Shown: one piece after another, positions 7,434 through 14,079 of the stretch
Position numbering within the stretch: position 1 is the stretch's first letter
Layout: the number at the start of each line of letters is the position of its first letter
DNA from: Actinomycetes bacterium
GTDB taxonomy: Bacteria > Actinomycetota > Acidimicrobiia > Acidimicrobiales > Microtrichaceae
Direction: 5' to 3'
NCBI GenBank assembly: GCA_023437745.1
Contig: JAEZFI010000151.1
Coordinates: forward strand, 1-22,115
Length of the DNA: 22,115 bases
Notes under the pieces: model-generated
What the model was told of the DNA's origin: nothing
Seen by the model: the letters and a program-made list of their open reading frames with translations, nothing else
The model's database searches: none
Position numbers and translations under genes: made by a program

Positions 7434-8375
7434 TCACCCGAGACCGAACAGCCGTTGGCGGCTCTTCACGACGTCGACGACCGCCTCGATGGCCGCGTCC
7501 GGCGAGGCGTGGTCGGTCGCGTCGAGGTACACCAACTCCCACCCCATGCGGGCGGCCGCGAGGTCGCGACGGCGATCGCCTCGACCGCGTCGGGGACCGA
7601 AGTGCCACTGGTTGCTGTGGAACTCGAGACCGAGGCGCAGCGACACCACCGCGAGGTCCGGGCGGAACAGGACACGGCCGTCAGGACCGCGGACCTCGTG
7701 CTGCCGGACCAACGGCGGGAGGCGCGGGTCGTCCAGCAGCCGCTCGGTCATGCGTTCGCGCCAACTGTCGGGCACGACGCCGGCACGATCCGGCAGCGAC
7801 AGGACCCGCAGGAGCGAGTGGGTCCCGGAGGGCCCCGGCCGATGCAGGCGATCCAACGTCTCGGTGATCCAACGGAGCGAACAACCCTGCCGGAGTGCGT
7901 CGTCGAGTGCACGTTCGACGAGATCATCCGAGACGACGCTGCCGAGGTCGCAGAGGGTGCGTGCGATCGAGGTGACCGGGATCCCGTCGATCCGCACCAC
8001 GTCGATCGCGTCGAGCTGGTGCACCTGATGGATGACGGCCGAGCTGATCGCCGGCGGACGCCGCTGGGCCCGTCGCAGGGAGAGCTCGAGGAGGTCCGAT
8101 CGATGAGGAAAGCCGTCCAGCGGCCGCATCGACGCCGCCGAACGATGCGAGATGGCGCCGTCGTGGGCGAGGCACAGCGCCATCGCCTGCTGCTGCCACG
8201 TCCTCGCCGATCCCCCGATGCGGAGGACGCCCGTGCAGATCGGTTCGAGCTCGGAGCGGTTCACTCGGCGCCGCAGCCGATGGTGGTCGATGCCCAGCGC
8301 GGTCGACTGGCGCCGGGAGAACACGCCGTGCTGGGTGGCTGCGAGTGCGACGAGGTGGTTCCATCGATCTGACAT
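7434..8375 (-). CDS. AbiEi-like N-terminal / DUF559 (Vsr-fold) C-terminal protein
   Basis: This 313-residue protein has a winged-helix start of the AbiEi type (about 5-60: HLVALAATQHGVFSRRQSTALGI), followed by a middle region typical of these proteins (HDGAISHRSAASM, ITSIARTLCDLG-like). Its C-terminal domain (about 215-305) is of the DUF559/Vsr-like PD-(D/E)xK type. FRPDLAVVSLRLGLEFHSNQ carries the likely metal-binding Asp and Glu, followed by a charged RRDLAAARMGWELV segment. Such genes are common in actinobacteria; nuclease or toxin-antitoxin roles are proposed but not settled. No AbiEii partner is adjacent. It stands alone between pafA and prcA, bracketed by nested inverted repeats 10-13 bp from its ends, which suggests an inserted unit. 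It has no clear Shine-Dalgarno. Confidence 0.85.
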   Translation of the reverse strand: MSDRWNHLVALAATQHGVFSRRQSTALGIDHHRLRRRVNRSELEPICTGVLRIGGSARTWQQQAMALCLAHDGAISHRSAASMRPLDGFPHRSDLLELSLRRAQRRPPAISSAVIHQVHQLDAIDVVRIDGIPVTSIARTLCDLGSVVSDDLVERALDDALRQGCSLRWITETLDRLHRPGPSGTHSLLRVLSLPDRAGVVPDSWRERMTERLLDDPRLPPLVRQHEVRGPDGRVLFRPDLAVVSLRLGLEFHSNQWHFGPRRGRGDRRRDLAAARMGWELVYLDATDHASPDAAIEAVVDVVKSRQRLFGLG

Positions 8376-8385
8376 GCGCCCAAGA

Positions 8386-8395
8386 GTGTCGACAG
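8386..8395. repeat. Inner inverted repeat arm upstream of the DUF559 gene
   Basis: GTGTCGACAG is the exact reverse complement of 7411-7420. The arms lie 10 bp before the start and 13 bp after the stop of the DUF559 gene, so they bracket it almost symmetrically. Confidence 0.65.
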
Positions 8396-8444
8396 GGTGC
8401 GACAGTCATCATCGCCATCGACCGTCGCCATCAGCCCTGCGTCC

Positions 8445-8515
8445 GGCACGGAGGGTCGACTGTCGATCGCACGTGCGTCTGGCGCACCGTGGGCTGACCG
8501 TCGAGGGAGCGTGCG
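8445..8515. repeat. Direct repeat copy 1 upstream of the DUF559 gene
   Basis: This 71-bp unit recurs at 8527-8597 with three mismatches (copy-to-copy period 82). It contains TCGACTGTCGA, a hairpin GTGCG-TCTGG-CGCAC with possible extension by CAC/GTG, and a GACCGTCGAG end. Positions 8446-8466 form the outer inverted repeat with 7369-7389. Confidence 0.9.
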
Positions 8516-8526
8516 GCCCGGGGCAG

Positions 8527-8597
8527 GGCACGGAGGGTCGACTGTCGATCGCACGTGCGTCTGGCGCACGGCGGGCTGACCGTCGAGGGAGGGTGCG
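8527..8597. repeat. Direct repeat copy 2 between the DUF559 gene and prcA
   Basis: This is the second near-identical copy of the unit at 8445-8515. It ends 21 bp from the prcA stop, so it could form hairpins at the 3' end of the pup-prcB-prcA message. No T-tract follows. Confidence 0.9.
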
Positions 8598-8618
8598 CGG
8601 GCGTCGCCGCCGTGGGTG

Positions 8619-9338
8619 TCAGGCGTCGGGGGTGGCGGGCTCGGGCTCGGGCTCGGCGACCGGGCCGAGGAGGGCGTCGAGGTCGGCGCCTTCGATGCGG
8701 CGGAACGCGCGTCGGGCACCGTTGCGGGCGAGGACGGCGACCTCGAGCTCGGACGACGTCAGCGCCCGGTCGGGTCCGGCCAGCGCCCCCACCGCGCTGC
8801 GGAGCGCGTCGGTGAGCTGGGCCCCCGGGGTGTACGACGCGGCCACCCGTTCACGGATCGTGTCGGCGTCGCCGCCCAGCACCGTGAAGCTGGTCTCGTC
8901 CACCAGCGTCCCGTCGTAGTGGATGTGGAAGAGCTGGTCGCCGTCCGCGTCGTGGCCGACCTCGACGACGAGGATCTCGACCTCCATCGGCTTCATCTCG
9001 TTCGTGAAGACCTGGCCGAGGATCTGCGCGTACTGGTTCGCCAGGCTGCGGGCGTCGACGTCCTCACGGCTGTAGGTGAAGCCCTTGAGGTCGGCGTGGC
9101 GGACGCCCGCCATCCGGAGCTGGTCGAACTCGTTGTACTTGCCGACCCCGGCGAACGCGATGCGGTCGTAGATCTCGGAGATCTTGCGCAGCATCCGCGA
9201 GGGGTTCTCGGCGGCGAGGAGCACCCCGTCGGCCCAGGTGGCGGCGACGAGCGACTTGCCCCGGGCGATCCCCTTCCGGGCGTAGTCCGCCCGGTCCTTC
9301 ATCACCTGTTCCGGTGCGACGTAGAACGGCATGCTCAT
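8619..9338 (-). CDS. prcA: Proteasome subunit alpha
   Basis: PrcA forms the outer heptameric rings of the 20S proteasome, gates entry and docks Mpa. The 239-residue protein follows the actinobacterial alpha pattern throughout. MPFYVAPEQVMKDRADYARKGIARGKS is the gating N-terminus and first helix. ENPSRMLRKISEIYDRIAFAGVGKYNEFDQLR, ANQYAQILGQVFTNEMKPMEVEI and RRAFRRI follow. There is no N-terminal Thr nucleophile, as expected for an alpha subunit. The acidic Pro-Glu tail (EPEPEPATPDA) is variable in the family. The ATG at 9338 gives MSMPF; a second ATG two codons on is possible. The start lies inside a duplicated copy of the prcB 3' end, with GGAG 8 bases upstream. Confidence 0.96.
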   Translation of the reverse strand: MSMPFYVAPEQVMKDRADYARKGIARGKSLVAATWADGVLLAAENPSRMLRKISEIYDRIAFAGVGKYNEFDQLRMAGVRHADLKGFTYSREDVDARSLANQYAQILGQVFTNEMKPMEVEILVVEVGHDADGDQLFHIHYDGTLVDETSFTVLGGDADTIRERVAASYTPGAQLTDALRSAVGALAGPDRALTSSELEVAVLARNGARRAFRRIEGADLDALLGPVAEPEPEPATPDA

Positions 9339-9371
9339 GGGCGAGGCTCCGAGCTCATGGGCGAGGCTCCG
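9333..9371. repeat. 20-bp-period duplication across the prcB stop and prcA start
   Basis: Positions 9333-9351 and 9353-9371 are identical 19-mers. Read on the minus strand, each copy carries GGAG, eight bases, then CATGAGC. The first ATGA in transcription order holds the prcB stop, and the second holds the prcA start. A 7-codon reading frame runs from the first ATG to a TGA that overlaps the prcA ATG. Confidence 0.85.
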
Positions 9372-10161
9372 GGGTGGTGCCGTGCAGGCTGTCGATCAGG
9401 GTGCGGGCCCGGGACTCGAGCTCGTCGTCGGGCACCCGCTCGAAGCCGCTGCTCGTGATCGTGGCGACCACCGGGAAGATCCCACGGACCAGGTCGGGTC
9501 CACCGGTGGCTGAGTCCTCGTCGGCCGCTTCCCAGAGCGCCCGGAGCACGAGGTCGACCGTCGTGTCGCGGTCCATGGCCGGGCGGAAGCCGAGCTTCAC
9601 CACCGTCGACGCATGGAGCGACCCGGAGCCCGTGGCGGTGTGATCCGTCTCCTCGTAGCGACCACCGGTGATGTCGTACTGGAACAGCCGGCCCGTCGCC
9701 CGCTTCACGTCGAACCCGGCGAAGATCGGCACCACGGCCATCCCCGCCATCGCCGCCGGCAGGTTGTTGCGGATCATCTGGCCCAGCTGGTTGGCCTTGC
9801 CCTCGAGGCTGAGGTGCGTGCCCTCGACCTTCTCGTAGTGCTCGAGCTGCAGCTGGAAGAGCCGGACCATCTCGACGGCGGGTCCGGCGGCGCCGGCGAT
9901 CGCGACCCCCGAGTAGTGGTCGGCCGGGAACACCTTCTCGATCGTCCGGTGGCTGATCCAGTTGCCCGAGGTCGCGCGACGATCGCCCGCCATCACCACG
10001 CCGTCGGCGTACCGCACGGCGACGCAGGTGGTGCCGTGGGTGATCTCAAGACGGTCGGCGGCGTCGGCGGGCAGCGTGGGTGCAGTGATCCCGACCCGCC
10101 GCAGGAGTGCAGCGAAGTCGGGCCCCGGGTCGTCCCCCGGGGAGAAGAAGGGCATCGACAC
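9355..10161 (-). CDS. prcB: Proteasome subunit beta
   Basis: PrcB is the catalytic subunit of the inner rings and is made with a propeptide removed on assembly. The 268-residue precursor has a 43-residue propeptide ending in HG, followed by the N-terminal nucleophile Thr44 (mature sequence TTCVAVRYADG). In mature numbering Asp17 (GDRR) and Lys33 (IEKV) are both in place. The family blocks AGAAGPAVEMVRLFQLQLEHYEK, GSGSLHAS and DEDSATGGPDLVRGIFP follow. The GTG at 10161 begins 4 bp after the pup stop; an ATG two codons later (10155) is an alternative. The order pup-prcB-prcA with minimal spacing indicates one message. The last bases are duplicated at the prcA junction. Confidence 0.97.
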   Translation of the reverse strand: MSMPFFSPGDDPGPDFAALLRRVGITAPTLPADAADRLEITHGTTCVAVRYADGVVMAGDRRATSGNWISHRTIEKVFPADHYSGVAIAGAAGPAVEMVRLFQLQLEHYEKVEGTHLSLEGKANQLGQMIRNNLPAAMAGMAVVPIFAGFDVKRATGRLFQYDITGGRYEETDHTATGSGSLHASTVVKLGFRPAMDRDTTVDLVLRALWEAADEDSATGGPDLVRGIFPVVATITSSGFERVPDDELESRARTLIDSLHGTTPEPRP

Positions 10162-10165
10162 GCGG

Positions 10166-10360
10166 TTACTCGCCGCCCTTCTGGATGTAGGACTTCACGA
10201 AGTCCTCGGCGTTCGTCTCCAGCACGTCGTCGATCTCGTCGAGCAGCTCGTCCAGCTCTGCCTTGATCTTCTCGCCCTGAGCGGAAGCCGCGGGAGCCTC
10301 CTCCACGACGTCGTCCCGTCGCGAAGGGGCCGGCTTCCTGATCTGTTCACGTTCAGCCAT
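10166..10360 (-). CDS. pup: Prokaryotic ubiquitin-like protein Pup (Glu-ended form)
   Basis: Pup is the small, largely disordered tag that PafA attaches to lysines through its C-terminal Glu. This version has 64 residues: a charged N-terminal half needed for unfolding by Mpa (MAEREQIRKPAPSRRDD...), a helical half that binds the Mpa coiled coil (about 30-57: EKIKAELDELLDEIDDVLETNAEDF), and the ending SYIQKGGE. Because it ends in GGE rather than GGQ, deamidation by Dop is not needed before ligation. The ATG at 10360 has GGAGG upstream. The stop is 4 bp before prcB. A 98-bp gap separates it from dop, in which I see no convincing promoter. Confidence 0.97.
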   Translation of the reverse strand: MAEREQIRKPAPSRRDDVVEEAPAASAQGEKIKAELDELLDEIDDVLETNAEDFVKSYIQKGGE

Positions 10361-10458
10361 GTTGACCTCCAGGTGGAGTTCACCGTAGCGCGAGGACTTC
10401 CGGTGCCCGCGCCAACCAACTGTGACACTGAGTACCCACTTCTCGGCGAGCGAGTTCG

Positions 10459-11973
10459 TCAGGAGCTGAGCAATGCGATCAGCTCGGCGGCCGAACCGGC
10501 ACGCTCCATCAGCGGCCCCAGCTGGTCGCGGGTGCCCCTGGTGGGCTCCATCATCGGCACCCGCTGGAGGGACGCGGTGCCCACGTCGAACACCATCGAG
10601 TCCCAGTTCGCGGCCACGATCTCCTCGGGGAACCGCTGCAGGCACGTGCCCCGGAACCAGGCCCGGGTGTCGGGCGGCGGGTCGTGGAGCGCCGAGGCGA
10701 CATCCTCAGGATCGACCAGCGTGCGGAGGCCGACACGGCGTGCGAGCGACTTCTCGGCCCGGAGGTCGTGGTACTGCAGGTCCATGGCGCGGAGCCGGGC
10801 GTCGCCCCACGCGAGGTCGTGCCGCTGCCGGTAGCCGTCGAGCAGCCGGTACTTGGCGACCCAGTCGAGCTGGTCGGCGAGCTGCATCGGGTCGCTCTCG
10901 AGTCCTGTGAGGACCTGCTCCCACAAGTCGAGCACCTCGGTCCCCACCGCCTCCCCGACGCACTCCAGCCCGTGCGTCTCGGCGTAGCGGTTGCACGCCG
11001 CGAGCAGCTCCCACTGCACGTCGAGCGCCGACATCTTCGAGCCGTCGACCATCTCGATGGGCGCCTCGAGACCGAGGTCGTAGCTCACCTGCCGCATGGC
11101 CTGCACCGGATGGGCGAAGCGGAACTCCCGGTCGAACGCGTCGTCCTCGACCACCGAGAGCCAGAGGGCCGTGGTCCCCAGCTTGAGGAAGGTGGCGACC
11201 TCGCTCATGTTGGCGTCGCCGACGATGACGTGGAGCCGCCGGTACTTCTGCGGATCGGCGTGGGGCTCGTCGCGGGTGTTGACGATGGGGCGCTTGAGCG
11301 TGGTCTCGAGGCCGACCTCCTCCTCGAAGAAGTCGGCTCGCTGGGTGAGCTGGAACGGGACGTCGTCGATCCGCACGCCGGGCGCCTCCGAGCCCACCTT
11401 GCCGGCGCCGGTGAAGATCTGGCGGGTCACGAAGTGTGTCGTCGCCCCGGTGACGATGCGACCGAACGGCACGGAGCGGGCCAGCAGGTAGTTCTCGTGG
11501 CAGCCGTAGCTCTGGCCCTTGCCGTCGGAGTTGTTCTTGTAGACGACGATCTCCTCGCCCGGGCCGAGCATGGTTCGGGCCCCCTCCATCGAGCGGATGA
11601 GGATCTCCTCGCCCGCCCGGTCGTACAGGAGCGCCTGGCGGGCGTCGGCGCACTCCGGCGTGGACAGCTCGGGGTGGGCGTGGTCCACGTAGTACCGGCT
11701 GCCGTTCGTCAGCACGGCGTTCACGAGGTGGGTCTCGATCTCCGGGGCGAAGCTCAGGTACAGCGCGTCGCCCCGCGCGTCGTTGCCCGGGGATTCGTCC
11801 TCGAAGTCCCAGCCGATCCGATGGGGCCGGGCGGCGTTCGCCTTCGCCTGCGCCATCAGGGCGACGTAGGCGTTGACCAGGGTCGACGACGCGGTGATGG
11901 GGTTCGAGTCCGTGGCGCCACGGACGATGATCCCGTACTCGGTCTCGATGCCGCAGATCTTCGGAATGGCCAC
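10459..11973 (-). CDS. dop: Depupylase (and Pup deamidase family) Dop
   Basis: Dop hydrolyses the isopeptide bond between Pup and substrates. In species with Gln-ended Pup it also deamidates Pup, a step not needed here. The 504-residue protein has the PafA/Dop fold: KICGIETEYGI with Glu10, the Dop-specific loop region (IGWDFEDESPGNDARGDA), SRYYVDHAHPELSTPEC with presumed Asp97, and YKNNSDGKGQSYGCHENYL. TTLKRPIVNTRDEPHADPQKYRRLHVI and RAWFRGTCLQRF follow. An ATG at 12060 would add 29 residues, but the GTG at 11973 puts Glu10 in the normal place and lies 7 bases after TAGGGT, as in leaderless genes. It precedes pup and diverges from the acyltransferase gene. Confidence 0.95.
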   Translation of the reverse strand: MAIPKICGIETEYGIIVRGATDSNPITASSTLVNAYVALMAQAKANAARPHRIGWDFEDESPGNDARGDALYLSFAPEIETHLVNAVLTNGSRYYVDHAHPELSTPECADARQALLYDRAGEEILIRSMEGARTMLGPGEEIVVYKNNSDGKGQSYGCHENYLLARSVPFGRIVTGATTHFVTRQIFTGAGKVGSEAPGVRIDDVPFQLTQRADFFEEEVGLETTLKRPIVNTRDEPHADPQKYRRLHVIVGDANMSEVATFLKLGTTALWLSVVEDDAFDREFRFAHPVQAMRQVSYDLGLEAPIEMVDGSKMSALDVQWELLAACNRYAETHGLECVGEAVGTEVLDLWEQVLTGLESDPMQLADQLDWVAKYRLLDGYRQRHDLAWGDARLRAMDLQYHDLRAEKSLARRVGLRTLVDPEDVASALHDPPPDTRAWFRGTCLQRFPEEIVAANWDSMVFDVGTASLQRVPMMEPTRGTRDQLGPLMERAGSAAELIALLSS

Positions 11974-11980
11974 GGTCTCG

Positions 11981-11986
11981 ACCCTA
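11981..11986 (-). promoter_or_regulatory. Candidate -10 (TAGGGT) of leaderless dop promoter
   Basis: TAGGGT on the minus strand fits TANNNT and ends 7 bases before the chosen GTG. No Shine-Dalgarno is present, which supports this start over the upstream ATG. Confidence 0.45.
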
Positions 11987-12060
11987 CCGTCGGCCCCACG
12001 CCGGCCGGCGCCCTCCACGTCGCCCCACCCCCGCTCGCCGGGCACCGTGGACGCCTGCAA

Positions 12061-12066
12061 TACACT
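12061..12066 (+). promoter_or_regulatory. Candidate -10 (TACACT) of leaderless acyltransferase promoter
   Basis: TACACT fits TANNNT and ends 8 bases before the ATG at 12075, without a ribosome binding site. It faces the dop promoter across about 75 bp. Confidence 0.45.
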
Positions 12067-12074
12067 CGCCCGAG

Positions 12075-14051
12075 ATGACCACGACCCGGCTCGTCCCCTC
12101 CGACGCCGAGGCGGAGCCGCCCAGCGGCCGGTCCGACCCTCCGCCCGCGGAGGGCGGCCGCGACACCTCGCGCCTCCTCCCGCTGGACGGCCTCCGGGGT
12201 CTCTCCGTCCTGGTCATCGTGATGTACCACGTGCGTGTCGGCCCCTTCACCGGGGGACTCGCCGCCGTCACCGTGTTCTTCGCGCTGTCCGGGTTCCTGA
12301 TCATGTCGCGCACCGTGGCCGAGGTGGACAGGACCGGCGGCTTCCGCCTGGGGAGCTTCGTGGAGCGCCGGGTCCGGCGGCTGGCCCCGGCGTCGCTGGT
12401 CTGCCTGGCCGGGACGCTCGTCGCCACCCACCTGTTCGGCGACGCCGTGCAGCGCAGCCGCATCGGCGGCGACGTGGTGGCATCGCTGCTGCAGGTCGCG
12501 AACTGGCGCTTCCTCTTCCAGGACGCGTCCTACGACCAGCTGTTCGCCGGTGCGTCCCCCCTCAACCACTACTGGACCCTGGCGATCGAGGAGCAGTTCT
12601 ACGTGCTCTTCCCGCTGGCCGTCGCCCTGGTGGTGCGGGCCCGCCCGGCTCGGAGGCCGGCGCTCGTCGCGCTCGTGTGCGCGACGGCCGCCTCCGTCGC
12701 CATCGGCGTCGCGTTCACCACCGACTCGTTCGATCGCTTCTACTACGCGACCGACACCCGCCTGTTCGAGCTGCTCGCGGGGGTGGTCCTCGCACTCCTG
12801 ATCGGGCGCGGCACCCAGGGGTCGCTCCCCCGCTCCCGTCCTGGCCGGATCCTGAGTGAGGGCGTCACCCTCGCCGCCATCCTCGGCCTCCTCGCCGCCG
12901 CCGTGGTGTTCAAGAGCGGCTCGATGTCGTTCGCCCGTGGCGGCTCGCAGCTGGTCGCGATTCTGACCGTCGTCGCGATCGTCGGGCTGCGGCGCCGCGG
13001 TTCGACGGTCGGGGCATGGTGCTCCGTCCCGCCGATGGTGTGGCTGGGCACGCGGTCGTACGCGATCTACCTCTTCCACTGGCCGATCATCGCGTTGAGC
13101 CCGGACTCGATCGGTCCGATCCGCGGCCACTGGCTCGCGGCGCTGCAGGTCGCCCTCACCCTCGCGCTCGCGAGCGCCTCCTGGCGGTTCGTCGAACAAC
13201 CCGTCTCCCTCCGCCGGCGGCTGCCCGACCGGCGCGGGCTCGTCACCTCCTGGCTCGGGGCCGGGGCCGCGCTCGGGGTCGTCGCCCTGGTCGCCGGGGC
13301 GGTCCTCCCCACGTCCGACGCGGCGTACGCCGGTGGCGACCCGACGACGTTCGGGCCGGTCAGCACCGTGCCGACGCCGACGGGGGCGGACCCGTTGCGC
13401 GTCGCGGTCGCCGGGGACTCGACCGCCGTCGTGCTGGCCAACGCGCTGCAGCGCTACCAGGTCGACCACCCCGTGGAGATCGCGGTGCTCCCCTTGGGCG
13501 AGGTGGCGTGCACGGTCACGATCGTGGCGAAGTCCCGTCACTACCGGGGCGAGGACGGCAGCGACATGACCTCGTGCAACCGCTGGCCGGCGACGATCCC
13601 GCCCGCGATCGAGGAGTTCCGACCCGACGTCGTCGTCGTGGTCGTCGGGATGATGGAGCAAGCCGATCAGCAGCTCGAGGGTTCGACGCGCTGGCACAAC
13701 GTCCTGCAGCCGTCGTGGCGCCGCCGGCAGCTGGCCGACTTCGAGCGGCTCGCGGACGCACTGGGTGGGACCGGCGCGCCGATCCTGTGGGCCGACGTCC
13801 CGTACATGGAGTTCCAGGAGGACCTGCCCTGGCTGAGCGACGACCCGCGGCGCACCGACGCCCTCAACGCGCTGCTCCGCTCCCTCGACGACGACCGCGA
13901 CGACATCGAGCTGTTCGACTACGCCAAGTGGATCGGCCCCCAGGACGGCACGGTCGACACCGAGCGGCGGCCCGACGGGCTCCACCTCAGCGACGTGGCC
14001 GCGGACGAGCTGGTCACCCGCCGCCTGGTCCCGATGCTGCTCGACCGCTGA
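12075..14051 (+). CDS. Membrane acyltransferase with SGNH domain (OatA-like)
   Basis: This protein should move acyl groups (often acetyl) across the membrane and attach them to an outer envelope glycan. The 658 residues comprise a Pro-rich cytoplasmic N-terminus, then an acyltransferase-3 domain of about ten membrane spans (about 35-410). Its markers are LDGLRGLSVLVIVMYHVRVG with His52, VTVFFALSGFLI, the RRVRRLAP basic motif, HYWTLAIEEQFYVLFP and SYAIYLFHWPI. A Pro/Thr linker leads to an extracellular SGNH domain: AGDST with nucleophile Ser449, and DGLHLS with Asp634 and His637. The acceptor (peptidoglycan, arabinogalactan or another polysaccharide) cannot be read from the sequence. It is divergent from dop and convergent with the GH43-like gene. 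Confidence 0.9.
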   Translation: MTTTRLVPSDAEAEPPSGRSDPPPAEGGRDTSRLLPLDGLRGLSVLVIVMYHVRVGPFTGGLAAVTVFFALSGFLIMSRTVAEVDRTGGFRLGSFVERRVRRLAPASLVCLAGTLVATHLFGDAVQRSRIGGDVVASLLQVANWRFLFQDASYDQLFAGASPLNHYWTLAIEEQFYVLFPLAVALVVRARPARRPALVALVCATAASVAIGVAFTTDSFDRFYYATDTRLFELLAGVVLALLIGRGTQGSLPRSRPGRILSEGVTLAAILGLLAAAVVFKSGSMSFARGGSQLVAILTVVAIVGLRRRGSTVGAWCSVPPMVWLGTRSYAIYLFHWPIIALSPDSIGPIRGHWLAALQVALTLALASASWRFVEQPVSLRRRLPDRRGLVTSWLGAGAALGVVALVAGAVLPTSDAAYAGGDPTTFGPVSTVPTPTGADPLRVAVAGDSTAVVLANALQRYQVDHPVEIAVLPLGEVACTVTIVAKSRHYRGEDGSDMTSCNRWPATIPPAIEEFRPDVVVVVVGMMEQADQQLEGSTRWHNVLQPSWRRRQLADFERLADALGGTGAPILWADVPYMEFQEDLPWLSDDPRRTDALNALLRSLDDDRDDIELFDYAKWIGPQDGTVDTERRPDGLHLSDVAADELVTRRLVPMLLDR

Positions 14052-14053
14052 CG

Positions 14054-14072
14054 CCCGGGCGCCACGCCCGGG
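14054..14072. terminator. Bidirectional hairpin between convergent genes
   Basis: CCCGGGCG and CGCCCGGG form an 8-bp stem with a CCA loop, lying just after the acyltransferase stop and before the stop of the convergent GH43-like gene. There is no T-tract, which is common in actinobacterial terminators. Confidence 0.65.
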
Positions 14073-14079
14073 TGGGGGC

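Noticed and set aside
5498..7867. A plus-strand open frame of 789 codons opposite pafA
   Set aside because: It is an antisense shadow of GC-rich coding sequence. The opposite strand encodes PafA and DUF3866-family proteins with clear motifs, and this frame shows none.
8445..8597. Possible CRISPR array
   Set aside because: There are only two close copies of 71 bp with an 11-bp gap. Units are too long, spacers are too short, and no cas gene is present.
5939..11973. PafA and Dop as two copies of the same gene
   Set aside because: They share a fold, but only the 10459-11973 gene has the Dop loop. The other has the PafA-specific C-terminal region, so they are the normal ligase and depupylase pair.
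11974..12060. Upstream ATG extension of dop
   Set aside because: It would put 29 unconserved residues before the KICGIETEYG start, whose Glu must be near the N-terminus. The GTG at 11973 has a well-placed -10.
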